A stretch of DNA of 64,000 nt from Psococerastis gibbosa (GCA_963971405.1 OZ020488.1:682001-746000); one strand, 5' to 3'; shown: positions 21,500 through 33,503, counted from the stretch's first letter. A program made the numbers and translations. The notes: a model not told the origin generated them from the sequence alone.

Positions 21500-22905
21500 T
21501 CATTGCCTGCCAATCGAAATAAGCAGACTGGCATCCCTATGCTTATACATAGGATGCAGTATTTCAGGGCTTTGTGATTTTTTTTATGAAATCACAGGAT
21601 CGAAGTAACAAAATATTTGCGTCCCACTTTCGCATTTTGGTCACTTAGTAGCGCTTGGGTATTTCCCGCACAAATTTAAAACTTGAAACGTAGTAGTCAA
21701 TATCAATTTAATATTTGTCGTTTCATATTAATAAATCCATAATGACCCAAATTTAATGAAACAAACTAATTTTTTGTATCATTCGCACACCTAGGCCTAT
21801 CTACAGTACAATGGTCAATGAATATTTAAAAAAAATGCTCGTGGTATCCTACGCAGTATGTATTAATGTATGGAAGTATCACATACAATACTTCAAATTA
21901 TGTTCCAACATGAGTTTAGAAAGAGTACTGTATTTACGTTGCGGCAAGCATTCATTAGGGTCTTTTCGTACAGGTCACTGGGGGTTTAACATTTTAAACC
22001 TAAACCCTGTATGAGGAAAGTGGCAAAAAACGTCTTTGCGTCGTGTTCATTAAGCATATTGTCACAGTATACCATGTATTGGACATTTTCACAACCCCTA
22101 TTTATTCAGACAGGTAGTTCCTCACTAACGCAATACGGTGATATCCACCATGTTCCCTTCCTTTTGACTCTGTAAGCCATGGTTGACAAGTGAAAACTCA
22201 AGGTGAGTTCCATGAAAAAGGCTTTTAAAATACAGCATAATGCAATAGCATTAATGTAATAACAAATATACAGTAATTTACAGTGAAGAGGATCGAAGGA
22301 AAACAGCTAATATTTTTCACTTTTTCCTTCTGGAAGGAATTGTCTTGCATTGACTTAAAGTTTCCACTCGAATTTCCTTGCTTCAACATTTTCTCTGGCG
22401 GGACGAGACGCCTCCTCTGCTCCTGTTCCTCGAAATCTGTTGCCCTGAAAATGTCAATAATATTAGCCTACCAATACATACCAATTAAACCAAGTTTTAG
22501 TTAATGTATGCTGCAGTGGGCCCATAGAGGGAAGTCACTGTCACAAATTATTACTTCGTAAGCCCCATGCATGAAAAGGCTTAAAAATGTTTCTCGTAGG
22601 CTGTACAGTAACTTGTTGTACTCAGGTGTGTTTGGGGGGTGTGTTAAGTGACTTAATTTGGCTACAAGACGGCAATAATGCAACACATACAACATTTTTA
22701 GAAGAATTAAAGCTATTGTGGGTTGAATATAAATTACTAACTTACCTTTTAGAAATATTATTGTAGGCCTACTGTACTTTACATAATGTGTAGTATAGTG
22801 TGAAGTTTTCAATCCAACAACTGAACTTATTTTATTAGTAAAGTAGGCATTGTTGTAGAGATAGAAATAATAAATAATTTTTATCATTTGTGTTTATCAA
22901 AAACT
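21500..22905 (+). repeat. Left arm of the foldback
   Basis: It begins CCTGCCAATCGAAATAAGCA and ends TTTATCAAAAAC. Its complement occupies 23812-25213. Confidence 0.88.
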
Positions 22906-23196
22906 AGGGCGCTATATTAGACAGGTATTGTCATCCGCCATGTTGTATCCATTATAAGTCTTGTGTTTAAGCCAAGCATTGGGGGTTTACCTATTTATTT
23001 TTAGAAATTTATCGGTGTTTATTTATTTTTATTTAAAAAACGTACTACCAAGTAGGGAAGTTTATAATAAAAAATGACTAAAACGTGTATTCGTTTTTTT
23101 CAATATTTTTCAATCTTTTACTTTTCTTACAATATTTACCATATAGGAAATAAGGGATACAACATGGCGGATGACAATCCCCGAGTATATAGTGCC

Positions 23197-23389
23197 TTAT
23201 CAAAAACCCACTCATTACTGCTGCGTTGTTTTTGTTTTGAATATGAATGTTGACTTCAAAACAGGCAGCCAATAGTAGGCCAAGTTTTATAGAACGTTCG
23301 AATACACTCACAATTGTTTCTTAATAAATTAATTTGATTGGTTAAAACTGGGACGCAAATATTTTGTGACTCGGCTCATGTGATTTCCC
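23197..23389 (+). repeat. Inner inverted repeat, left half
   Basis: CCCACTCATTACTGCTGCGT, then GGCAGCCAATAGTAGG, TTCTTAATAAATTAATTTGA and CTCGGCTCATGTGATTT, all inverted at 23631-23820. Confidence 0.85.
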
Positions 23390-23630
23390 CATAGATTTTA
23401 ATAATAATACTAGATATCGAACTCCCATGGTCTCTGTATGGAGTGTTGTGAAGCCATCCACCATTGCTATAAGTGGATGGGAAGAACGGAAAGAACGCAA
23501 AGTACCTGTTATTAAATGAGTACTTCTCGACAAAATAAATTTTATCTTGATTTAATTTCAGTTAATATCATAGAATAATATTTACTATAGAATGCTAGTC
23601 GGTATAGGGCCGTCTGTGATTCCAAATAGG

Positions 23631-23820
23631 AAAATCACATGAGCCGAGTCACAAAATATTTGCGTCCCAGTTTTAACCAATCAAATTAATTTATTAAGAA
23701 ACAATTGTGAGTGTATTCGAACGTTCTATAAAACTTGACCTACTATTGGCTGCCTGTTTTGAAGTCAACATTCATTTTCAAAACAATAACAACGCAACAG
23801 AAATGAGTGGGTTTTTGATA
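23631..23820 (-). repeat. Inner inverted repeat, right half
   Basis: Complement of 23197-23389. It runs straight into the right long arm. Confidence 0.85.
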
Positions 23821-25213
23821 AACAAAAATGATAAAAATTACTTATTGATTCAATCTCTACAGCAATACCTACTTTACTAATAAAATAAGTTCGGTTGTTG
23901 GATTGAAAACTGCAAACAATGCTACACATTATGCAAAGTACAGTAGGCCTACAATAATACATCTAAAAGGTAAGTGAGAAATTTATATTAAACCCACAAT
24001 AGCTTTAACTCTTCTTAAAGTGTTGCATTGTAGCCGTCTTGTAGCCAAATTAAGTCACTTAGCACACTCCCCAAACACACAGAGTGCAACAAGTTACTGT
24101 ACAACCTACGAGAAGCATTTTTTAACCTTTGCATGCATGGGGCTTGCGAAGTAATAATTTGTGACAGTGACTTCCCTCTATGGGTCCACTGCAGCATACA
24201 TTAACTAAAACAAAATATGTTTCCTTATTTTAATTGGCATGTATCGGTAGACTAATATTATTGACATTTATACGGCAACAGATTTCGAGGAACAGGAGCA
24301 GAGGAAGCGTCTCGTCCCGCCACAGAAAATGTTGAAGCAAGGAAATTCGAGTGGAAACTTTAAGTCAATGCAAGACAATTCCTTCCAGAAGGAACAAGTC
24401 AAAAATATTAGTTGTGTTCCTTCCTCTTCACTGTAAATTACTGTATATTTGTTATTACATTAATGTTATTGCATAATGCTGTATTTTAAAAGCCTTTTTC
24501 ATGGAACTCACCTTGAGTTTTCACTTGTCACCCATGGCTTACAGAGTCAAAAGTAAGGGAACATGGTGGGTGTCACCGTATTGCGAACTACCGGTCTGAA
24601 TAAATAGGGGTTGTGAAAATGTCCAATACATGGTCTACTGTGACAGTATGCTTAATGAACACGACGCAAAGACGTTTTTTGCCACTTTCCTCATACAGGG
24701 GTTTGGTTTAAAATGTTCAACCCCCAGTGACCTGTACGAAAAGGCCCTAATGAATGCTTGCCGTAACGTAAAGTACAGTACTCTTTCTAAACTCATGTTG
24801 GAACATATAATTTGAAGTATTGTATGTGATACTTCCATACATTAATACATACTGCGTAAGATACCACGAGAATTTTTTTTTTAAATATTCATTGACCATT
24901 GTACTGTAGATAGGCCTAGGTGTGCGAATGATGCAAAAAATTAGTTTGTTTCATTAAATTTGGGTCATTATGGATTTATTAATATGAAACGACAAATATT
25001 AAATTGATATTGACTACTACGTTTCAATTTTTAAATTTGTGCGGGAAACACCCAAGCGCTACTAAGTGACCAAAATGCGAAAGTGGGATGCAAATATTTT
25101 GTAACTTCGATCCTGTGATTTCATGAAAAAAATCACAAAGCCATGAAATACTGCATCCTATGTATAAGCATAGGGATGCCAGTCTGCTTATTTCGATTGG
25201 CAGGCTATGAAAT
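23812..25213 (-). repeat. Right arm of the foldback
   Basis: It ends with TGCTTATTTCGATTGGCAGG, the complement of the left arm start. Confidence 0.88.
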
Positions 25214-25439
25214 AAACACGTAGGCCTATCTAAAAGTAAACGGTACCGTAATGGTGAAGTACAGTAGTAGTAACGGTGGCCATATTGACAGGCTTAAGTA
25301 ACCAAGCCGTTTCAGTAGATTTAACGTATCTTGGAACAGAGGGCAGTCACATTCCTCTTTTCACAGCCTTTAGTAGACGGCTATTAACTTATGTAAACGC
25401 ATCACATCATTTTCATGTTAACTGGTCGCCATCTTTAAA

Positions 25440-25856
25440 TGTTCATATTACTATTATCGTACATAAAACTACGAGCTTCAGTCACATTTCATGCCATACC
25501 TCTACGACCAATGTTAACCGAGATATTTTTTTTTTAGTTTTTGATCAGTTAGCATCTTGAAAAATAACGGTCCATCACAATGGTAAACGAAATTGATCAA
25601 GACATTTCTATGATAATATTTGTGCCAAGTTTCATCGAAATGGGATAATATTTACGGAAGTTACAGCTCTTCCAAAAATCTATATACCTACATACATACA
25701 TTTATGTATGTACATACATGCAGTACATTCAAATATTAATACATAAATATAAATATATAACGTTTTGAACGGGGGGTGGTTTTAGGCTCAGGGGGTCATG
25801 AAATAAAAAGTCGGTCGCCGTCTTAATAGGTAGAAGAATCTCCCTAAAAAGACATA
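25440..25856 (-). repeat. Family B fragment
   Basis: TTCAGTCACATTTCATGCC, ACGACCAATGTTAACCGAGA, GATAATATTTGTGCCAAGTT, CATACATACATTTATG, GGTGGTTTTAGGCTCAGGGG and AGAATCTCCCTAAAA, in the order of the 18128 copy. Confidence 0.75.
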
Positions 25857-26366
25857 AAAACTTTAGGCTACAATGTTGACATCATGGATTGTGTTCTACA
25901 TGAGCATGATTAATTATTGTCCTACTTACAGTATATCCACTATGCCTACTGAGAGGGTCCGATTGGGTGTGCAATCGACCACAAGTGCAATATACTAAGC
26001 CTATTTGTGTGGCATTAGGTGTGGCGAGAGTGGAGGGGCTCGCTCCATCTTCATAACAATAACGGGTCCGTAAATTAATTGGTGGGCCCCCACCGCGCTC
26101 CCCCTTAAAATAATCGACCAAATTAATAGTGGCCACCTCAAAAGCACCGCCGTTTTGACTGATAACCCCAAGTGGAGACTAGTTGTCGTTTTCCCACGCC
26201 AACATCGGTAAAACTTGACATATCATATAGTGTCAAATTGAGCACCTTATGCTATACTAACAAAATGTTGCTGAATTTACTGATCGTAGACCTAAAACCG
26301 CAGGTTCCAAAATAGGTAGTGGAACAAATGAAAGGCCCAATATAAAATGAGCTATGCAACTTACCC
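25857..26366. other. Unannotated DNA
   Basis: No supported feature. Confidence 0.35.
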
Positions 26367-26455
26367 CATAAATAAATAAATAAATAAATAATGACTTTAA
26401 TATAGCTGAGACCACCCTAGCGGAGTTCTTACACTCAACTAGTATAGGGGTCAGC
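26367..26455 (-). mobile_element. SINE family 1 fragment with (AAAT)n tail, minus
   Basis: An AATAAATAAATAAATAAAT tail precedes ACCCTAGCGGAGTT and TTACACTCAACTAG, which match the 3' part of the SINE at 62479-62692. The AGGGCTATAAAGCCC hairpin of other copies is deleted. Confidence 0.7.
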
Positions 26456-28038
26456 AACCAAAACAGTATACATTTGCAGTACAAGGATCCAACCCAAAGC
26501 TTTGCGTTTGTTTCAAGTTCCAAGTTGCCAGTAGCAGGAACGTCGACAGGTGAGGGGGGTCAACTGGGGCCAGCTCCGCGGGACGCAGCGAGCGTCTAGA
26601 AATGCTTAAAAGCCATGTTTTTTTCGACATTTTTCCGGAATTGTATTAACTGGCCCCTACATTGTTTGTCGAGCTCATTGGTGTTACTATGTTAGTACAA
26701 ATCCAAATGTTTCCTCTCTTTCCTGGGACACGTAGTATAGAAGTGAAACTTCACCGTACAATTGGAAAAACCTTTCGGTGTTCAACTTTTATAATTGAAT
26801 TTTTCTCCATCGTACAGTATAATAAAAAAAAATAGCAGCAGGCAATTGGAAAAACTAATAGCAACAAAATTTTAAATTTAAAGTTTACGGGCAGGACAAG
26901 TACATTAACAATCTGCCCCTAAAACATCAAGTTACAATTTTTTTTTCCGAAATTGCGACTCGTTTTTCCACTTGTCCGTTTAAGTTTCACTTCTACTAAA
27001 TGTGTCCCAGCACACATTTCTATCTTTTGATTTACTTTTTTTTTACTTTTACTGCAAATTATAATTTTGTACATTTTATTTTTATAATTAATTACTTTTC
27101 TTAGTAATTAAAATAATTTCAAGAAAATACTTATACAAAATTATGTTAACAATAAATCTATACCTCGGTATACGATATGTTCTTAAATATACCAAGAGAG
27201 CAGATGTAGCCTCCGCGGCCGTGACGCTTTTTCGTGATTGAATACTAACAGACAGAAAATGAAAATGACAGAAAATATCCTAATACCCTCGTCTATATAG
27301 AAGTGAAAATTGGATGTAGCCAGTTATTGTAGGTTTAGGTACAGTACCTTATATTTCGTTTCTCAAATTATGCACAAGACTCTCCATGACCGAAAACTGA
27401 AATTGCATTTAAATTAAAATAATAAATAAATAGACAGGAGGCTTCCAGGTTCCAGCTTGCTTTTTTTTATAAAGCAAAGATGTAATTTTTACCAACTCAT
27501 GTGGAGCCATGACTCCATTATGTCACCGACCTCTTTATACCTCAATATTTCTCCTGACCTATGCAAGATATATTTTAAAATGTAAAATTAAATTCTAGAC
27601 AATAGACAATAAAAAAAATAATAACTGACGTGGGCCGTTGAGTTTTCTTTCGATTGACTTTGAAGTTTGTGGGTTGACTGGCTGGCGCTCGTATTTGAGA
27701 ATATAAGTAGTTTACCGAGTCGACGCATTTACAGCTATGTTTAATTCTCCTCACTTATGCACTTATGATACCTAACATACCTTTACGCAATTTTAGTCAA
27801 TTAAATTAATATCATAATTTTAGACAATATGTAATTCCATCCATCAATATTACAGATTTTAGGGTTAAGATTTGAATTTAAAAAAATGTATTTCAAGGAA
27901 AGGGAATTAATGTTTTTTTTACAGGCCATTTGAATGACTTGTTGGTGCCCCATATTTCGTAACCTATTCGCAAACACACTTGTCTTACTGTACAATCATG
28001 AAAAATGGGTTTGGTGACGTGGAAATGTGCCTATGAAG
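26456..28038. other. Unannotated AT-rich DNA
   Basis: No gene motif or window-specific repeat recognised. Confidence 0.35.
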
Positions 28039-28170
28039 CGAGACCGTAGCCAGGCTAAATTTTTGCAGCGTACACAGGGGTACAATGGAGTTTTAAATAC
28101 ATAGAGCTTACCTTACATCCGGTGACGTGAGATGGACCCCTCCCGAAAACAATTTCTGGCTACGGCCTTG
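28039..28170 (+). mobile_element. 132-bp hAT-type MITE of the CCGTAGCCAG family
   Basis: The left end CGAGACCGTAGCCAG and the right end CTGGCTACGGCCTTG are inverted. The flanks CTATGAAG (28031-28038) and CTATCAAG (28171-28178) agree at 7 of 8 bases. Its terminal sequence matches the 594-bp element at 33512-34105. Confidence 0.8.
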
Positions 28171-28948
28171 CTATCAAGCCTTTTCAATAAAAGTCTTTAA
28201 TTAAAATCACTGCAAGCTAACACTCGGTTTTCCCTTCGAGTTGTAGAAACTGATGAGAACAATATAATGGAAAATATATTATGTATTGCAATAGTTTCAA
28301 CTACTGGGTTTATCATCTCACCCTGAGATCCCGGTACTAAAAAATTCAACCCCGAAGCCAATTCTATGGTCCAATTATCACTATAAATTCCAATATATTA
28401 GATCGGATTACATTGGGATGCATTTAAGTGTAAAATAGAACCATTTACAGGTTCTGCACTTTATTATTCCACAACTGAAGATTGCAGCTGTAGAATTGGC
28501 TGCCCGTTTGGCTGACTGGTTACATGCTGATGGGATCTGAGAACATACCTGTAGATACCGTGTAACAACCAAGGTACATAATTATGTTTATCAGATTCTA
28601 TGATTGCTCTTAATTATTTAAAAATTCCAGTTTATCACCTCAAAGTATTTCAAGCCAACCGAATTTCTGCTTTCCACGAGCTCACTGCTAGCTTCTTTTC
28701 TTTCATTTTTCATCATTGTCAATCATAAGAAAATCCAGCAGATGCCACAACTAGGGGGCTCTAACCTGAAGCTTTGCAATATAATAGTATGTGGTTTCAG
28801 GGACCCGAACTGCTTATGTAGAATTTCTCTATAAATATACCTGATAAACCTGCACTACAACGTACCCTACTCACTATTGATGAAAGTGTATTCACTTATT
28901 GTACAACTAGCAAATACGATATATGTTCATTTTTAACAATGCCTCAGA
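28171..28948. other. Unannotated DNA
   Basis: No supported feature. Confidence 0.35.
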
Positions 28949-29073
28949 GACGAAGCAATAGAATCCGGGAAAGCAGTTCCACTGAAGATGTCGACCGCAG
29001 ATGTTGACGAAACGTATGGAAGTACACTTTCAGAACGACCACGGGCTATCATCCCGGATTCTACTGCTTCGTC
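28949..29073 (+). mobile_element. 125-bp element with 22-bp inverted ends and a hammerhead-like core
   Basis: The ends GACGAAGC..ATAGAATCCGGGA (28949-28970) and its complement (29052-29073) pair over 22 bp with one mismatch. Inside is CTGAAGA (28982-28988), a GTC...GAC stem, GAAA (29009-29012), C and GTA (29014-29016) followed by TGGAA, which can pair with TTCCA just before CTGAAGA. CTGAnGA plus GAAA plus NUH is the hammerhead ribozyme core. A diverged copy lies at 37741-37860. Penelope-like and related retroelements are known to carry hammerheads; membership here is inference. Confidence 0.55.
28976..29022 (+). ncRNA. Hammerhead-ribozyme-like motif
   Basis: Stem I: GUUCCA with UGGAA. Core: CUGAAGA. 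Stem II: GUC with GAC around a 13-base loop. GAAA, then C-GUA as the possible cleavage site. There is no loop for stem III, so a single molecule could not close it. Two molecules could pair through the palindromic ACGU, as described for dimeric hammerheads. Activity is unproven. Confidence 0.4.
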
Positions 29074-30317
29074 ACGTAACTCTGGCCGTGAAAGCCTTTG
29101 CAATTATACTGCTTCAGAGAGCTGCAGCGTATATACTCAACGTTTTTAAAGCAAATTGCAACAAAAACACCAACGAAAGATTTCTCACATCGCTTAGTGT
29201 AAAAGAACTAGGAAACGCTATTATCTGTATTGTTAATTAAAGATGAACAAGCTAATTAATTCAAGATGAAATGAAGGGTATTACGAAATACCAACCTTCC
29301 TCAAAAAATCTTGTTCCCCTCACTCTGATTTTAGACCGCCAAAATGTTCTGCGGGTCGGTGAAAGACTTTATCAGATATACCTTATTCAGCAAAATATAC
29401 ATAACAACTGCTGCCAAAAATGCGTAACTTATCTACTCATCTCTGTAGGCTTAACCATGCAAATGCTGCCCATTAAGTTTGCATTTACTTCCTAAAATAT
29501 TCTATATTATTTCTAGTTCTCATGAGAAAAGTAATTTTTAATTGCATGTCATTTGCAAAGAAGTCATCCGCAACGGGGGGGGGGGGGGGCTATGGGTCTA
29601 TTGCCCCCCCTATTAAAAAAAAAAAAATAGAAATTTAATCTTAGCCCCCTCCTTGGTCTCATTCTAGATCCGCGCATCCGTGCATGGTCAAGGCGACCTA
29701 CCTGCATTTCGTATAGAAGAAACCAACCCCTTTCGAGGCTCGAAAGGATTCGAGGTACTGTCAGGTGCGGATTTGGCTTTATGCGGCGGATATAGGTACT
29801 GCCCTTGTCACGGACATACAATATACATTAATAATTACAGTGGGGGGGGGGGGGGTGTTCACTAATAAAACCACTTTTTTTTTAAATGAACCAATTAAAC
29901 AGAAATTTTTTGACATAATATGCACCAAAAAAATCATTAATATACTTGCGCGCTGATATAGGCATTTGCCTCAGTTGCCTATTGGTAAATCCGTCGCTGC
30001 TGTAGGGATTGGCAGCTACTGTATGTCATATGTTGTACTGCAATTTTTTCGGTTGTTATTATTTCAATGCCCATGAAGAATTTCCTTGCCGCATTTGACC
30101 GGTTTTCTTGCAGGCGTGGGCTGCCTGCCCTGTGCCTAACAGATAACGGTGGGAAAAGTTCTTTCAGAGTACTCAACATTTTTATTACTTGCACCAAAAC
30201 GAAGCACAGAAACAGAGTGGATTCTGAGTCAGAAATTCTCTTGTAATAACTCAGCTAAATTTCACCTAGGCTAATTGACAATATGGATATGAATAAATAT
30301 CGCAAAAAAAAAAAAAA
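29074..30317. other. Unannotated DNA with G/C runs
   Basis: A G15 run begins near 29575 and a second G-run near 29841. These resemble the homopolymer cores of the local MITEs, but no paired ends were found. Confidence 0.35.
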
Positions 30318-30650
30318 AATCCCTTTGGCTGTGGCCGATCTAGGTCTAGGTCTAGGGAGATTCCGCAGACCCTGCTTTTCCTCTATACGCTACTTACACT
30401 ATGTATGTAATAAAAAATAGAAAATACTTCATTATTTTCCCGACCACAACATCAACACACAAAACACTCTTGTACTCCAAATTTCGAACCACAATGCCAA
30501 CTATGAACTTTACTTATCAAATTATTTTCACTTTAACTGGACGCCATCTTAAAATTAAATGAAATGAAAACTTGTGAAGAAATTTTCGGAAAGTCGAACA
30601 TTGGTCGCCATCTCAATAAGAAGATGAATCTCCCTAAAACATAATTATAT
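30318..30650 (-). repeat. Family B fragment
   Basis: CCCTTTGGCTGTGGCCGATC, GCAGACCCTGCTTTTCCTCT, CATCAACACACAAAACACTC, CAACTATGAACTTTACTTAT, GCCATCTTAAAATTAAATGA, GTCGCCATCTCAATAAGAAG and GAATCTCCCTAAAAC. The middle of the family is deleted. Confidence 0.8.
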
Positions 30651-30707
30651 TGTAAAGAAAAAATATTGAGTGCATTTTCAAGCCTTATAATGGCACTCAA
30701 TACTTTT

Positions 30708-31585
30708 TTGCTTTCCAATTTATACGTAGTATAAGGGAAGCTTTGTGATGGTCGAAATTTTCGATTCCGAGATTTCAACAGATTTATACGTTTTGAGATC
30801 CAAGGATCCCAAAAAAGTGGTTTTTACGAAATGTCTGTCTGTCTGTCTGTCGCTCTGTCTGTCGCTCTGTCTGTTTGATCATCGATTTCCGGGCAAACTA
30901 CTCGATCGATTATGGTGAAATTCGGCATGTAAGTTCACAAAAATCATACCTCGGAACCATTTTTTTTTTTTTTTTTTTTTTTTGGCTAATTCAATTTGGG
31001 GAGTTTTATTCTCAAGAAACTCATAAAAAACGTCTAAAAACATTATTTCTGAAAAACGGCTCCAACGATTTCTTTTAAATTCACATATATTATAGTCGTT
31101 ATTAATGTTGACAAAATGCGGGGGTCGCTTGCCCCTTGATAGTTTGCTTCTGGGGGTAAAAAAATAAAAATAACTCAATTTTAATGAAAAAAGACTAAAA
31201 AATAATTTTTCTGCGAAACCTTTCTATCGATGATTTCTACCTTCAGGCACGTTCTAGGTGTTAAATTGAGTAACGAAACCCGCCCAAAAACTATTTGGTT
31301 TTGTGCAAAAAATGATTTTTTGAAAAAATGATAGAAAATTCACGCTCAAATGCATGGCGTGCTCTGCCATTATTGTTGTGTAGTAATGTTTTGGTCTGAC
31401 CTATATAGAGTTTACCTCACCTCCAGTGACGTTAGATGGACAACCTCCTCCTCCCCCCCCCCCCCCGTCCCGAGACATCGGAAATTTAACCATGGAAAAT
31501 TATTTACCATGAAATTACTCATTTTCTCTATTTACTAATTTTGATAAATTGGAAAGCATGTTTGTGTAAACTCTGACCAGTTCTT
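30708..31585 (+). mobile_element. Family A element, complete, plus
   Basis: It starts TTGCTTTCCAATTTATACGT with the hairpin GCTTTCC...GGAAAGC. Blocks follow in order: GAGATTTCAACAGATTTATA, a CTGTCTGTCTGTCGCTCTGT tract (30836-30875), GATTTCCGGGCAAACTACTC, a T22 run, AACGGCTCCAACGATTTCTT, CTTGCCCCTTGATAGTTTGC, TTTCTATCGATGATTTCTAC, GCCATTATTGTTGTGTAGTA, CACCTCCAGTGACGT, a C-run and GATAAATTGGAAAGCATGTT with the GACCAGTTCTTT end. A second, partial copy follows immediately. Confidence 0.85.
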
Positions 31586-31589
31586 TTAT

Positions 31590-32166
31590 TTTGGGTTATC
31601 TCAATTTGGGAGGGTTTTATTTCCAAAAAACTCAAAAAAAAACGTCTAAAAAAATTATTTATCCCAAACAGCTCCAACGATTTCTTTTAAATTCACATAC
31701 ATTGTAATCGTTATTAATGTTGACAAAATGCGGGGGGTCGCTTGCCCCTTGATAGTTTGCATCTGGGGGTAAAAAAATAAAAATTACTAAATTTTAATGA
31801 AAAATGGCTAAAAAATAATTTTTTTGTGAAACCTTTCCATCGATGATTTCTACCTTCAGGCATGTTTTAGGGGTTAAATTGAGTAACGAAACCGGACAGA
31901 CTGCTTTCCCAAAAAACTATTTGGTTTTTGAAAAAAGAAAATTCACGGTCAAATGCATTGCGTGCCCTGCCATTATTGCTGTGTGGTAATTTGTTGGTCT
32001 GACCTATCTAGAATTAACCTCACCTCCAGTGACGTCAGGTGGACACCCCCCGAGATGCCCGAAATATAACTATAGGAAAATTGTTTACCATGAAATTAAT
32101 CTTTTTCTCTAGCTACTACTTGATAAATTGGAAAGCATGTTCGAGTAAACTCGAACCGGTGCTTTA
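31590..32166 (+). mobile_element. Second family A copy abutting the first
   Basis: It begins inside the family at GGTTATCTCAATTTGGGAGG and runs to GAGTAAACTCGAACCGGTGC. It lacks the first about 280 bp. It may be a partial tandem duplication of the preceding copy. Confidence 0.8.
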
Positions 32167-33089
32167 TGATGGAAATCAACAAGTATACGTATACTTTGTT
32201 CCTAGTTTGATGGGTACAGAGGTACAGTGTACGGTTGAGTGTGCAGTGCGGAGGGCGGAAGCACCCCAATGCTGTGTCGTTTGTGCGGTAGTATTGTAGA
32301 GGCACTGGAATGAGGAATGTTGGAAACATGGAGCTATTTGTTATTCGGGCTAGACCTGTGTACAAAGGGGCCAGCTCCAGGTGATTTGTGTAACCGATGC
32401 CGGAGTCAATCAATGCATTGTCCCGCAGTCGACAGTTGGTACTGTGCGCACCACACCGTGACCACCAGCCTCCAACCCTCCCTATTAACCCCCACAATAA
32501 TAAATCTGTTTGTAGGTATTGTAGGGGCTCAATCCAAATAACACTTAACCCTCGAAAATCTTGGCTGTGCCGTATAGCCTATTGTGTTATTGTAAATTAC
32601 ACGAAATGGACTTGGCATGAGCAGCGCCCGCCGTTGATGCATATCGTACATTGCAGTTGAGGTTTAATCTGCAGATGGACTAATCCGTGATCAGTTTAAA
32701 TTACTCACTATCGCACAATGAAATTGTTGGAAGAAATGAAAAGAAAAGGTATTTAACGCCCGGAGCGCCGCCTCGGTTGTTGCGGGCTCACAAATGAATA
32801 ATGATGTCGCGAGCCACACATAATGGCCATTCCGACACTTCACATCCCTTCAATTTCGGCCGTGACGTCACCTTGACAAATTAGTTATGGAGAGCAGAGT
32901 TCGAGGCCGGTCAGCAGCACATTTTTCACAAAGAACAACATTCATTTACCTATAGATTTAAAACACTTCGAGAAGGTACAGGCTGCGGCTGAGACAATCA
33001 GAAATGACTATTATGCCTGTTTGGAAACTGAAGAAATTCATTTCAAAAACACCACATTATTAAATTGGTATCATAGTATCTAGATTAGA
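32167..33089. other. Unannotated, moderately GC-rich DNA
   Basis: It is less AT-rich than its surroundings and contains a CRE-like GTGACGTCAC at 32862-32871. No exon-like frame with splice sites was recognised. Confidence 0.35.
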
Positions 33090-33487
33090 TAGCGAGATGT
33101 CAGGCACGTTTGCCATGAAAAGAGAGGTAAAACAAGGGTAGTTTAAGCCTGATTTTTATGGACGAAGTAATGAATGCAAGGCAAGAAAAGTTCGGTATAT
33201 GATGGCGACTTAGACATGTGTACGTGCAAGCCCCTGACGAAGTCCTAATAGCAGATACTCCAGCAAAACTACAAAAGGCCGTAACGGAATGGTCAGAAAC
33301 CCTAAAGGAGAGGGGGATGCAGGTGAACCTATCGAAAAGTAACGATGGTGGCAGATCACCAGGTAGAGCCGCTGATGATAATGTGCATGGGACAACGGCT
33401 GGGCGGCTGGAGAAAGCGGAGAACTGTAATTATCTGGGCACAGCAGTGAACCAGACAGGCAAGCTCCAGACCAAAATCACAAACTGA
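33090..33487 (+). pseudogene. LINE reverse transcriptase core fragment
   Basis: REVKQG, a break, LSLIFMDEVMNA, another break, then DEVLIADTPAKLQKAVTEWS, ETLKERGMQVNLSK and YLGTAVNQTGKLQTKITN. This is the VRQG...LF.I.MDE / YADD.vLiAdt..kLQ / L..GL.vN..K / YLG order of LINE RT. The YADD box is damaged (VQAPDEV) and there are at least two frame breaks, so it is dead. It differs from the LINEs at 9511 and 11791. Confidence 0.8.
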
Positions 33488-33503
33488 CTCCAATTAGACT
33501 GTA

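Larger units (their letters stand above)
21415..25213. mobile_element. Family D: 3.8-kb foldback element with nested inverted repeats
   Basis: The long arms 21500-22905 and 23812-25213 (about 1.4 kb each) are inverted copies that match closely by eye along their whole length: AAGTAGGCATTG-type inner ends, TCCTCTGCTCCTGTTCCTCG, TACGCAGTATGTATTAATGT, CAAGCGCTACTAAGTGACC and GCATCCTATGTATAAGCATA all recur inverted. The about 0.9 kb between the arms holds a second inverted pair (23197-23389 with 23631-23820). The flank 21415-21495 is also repeated directly at 23572-23695. No long open frame is seen, so it is non-coding or a dead foldback transposon. Confidence 0.85.

Noticed and set aside
22501-22887. 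128-codon minus-strand open frame in the foldback
   Set aside because: The other arm has the matching DNA with stops and shifts; no domain is seen.
30836-30875. CRISPR-like short repeats (CTGTCTGT / GTCGCTCTGT)
   Set aside because: A simple microsatellite inside family A; no spacers, and the genome is eukaryotic.
32862-32871. CRE site GTGACGTCAC as a promoter mark (also 11722)
   Set aside because: A 10-bp palindrome alone, without initiator, TATA or exon nearby, is not enough for a promoter call.
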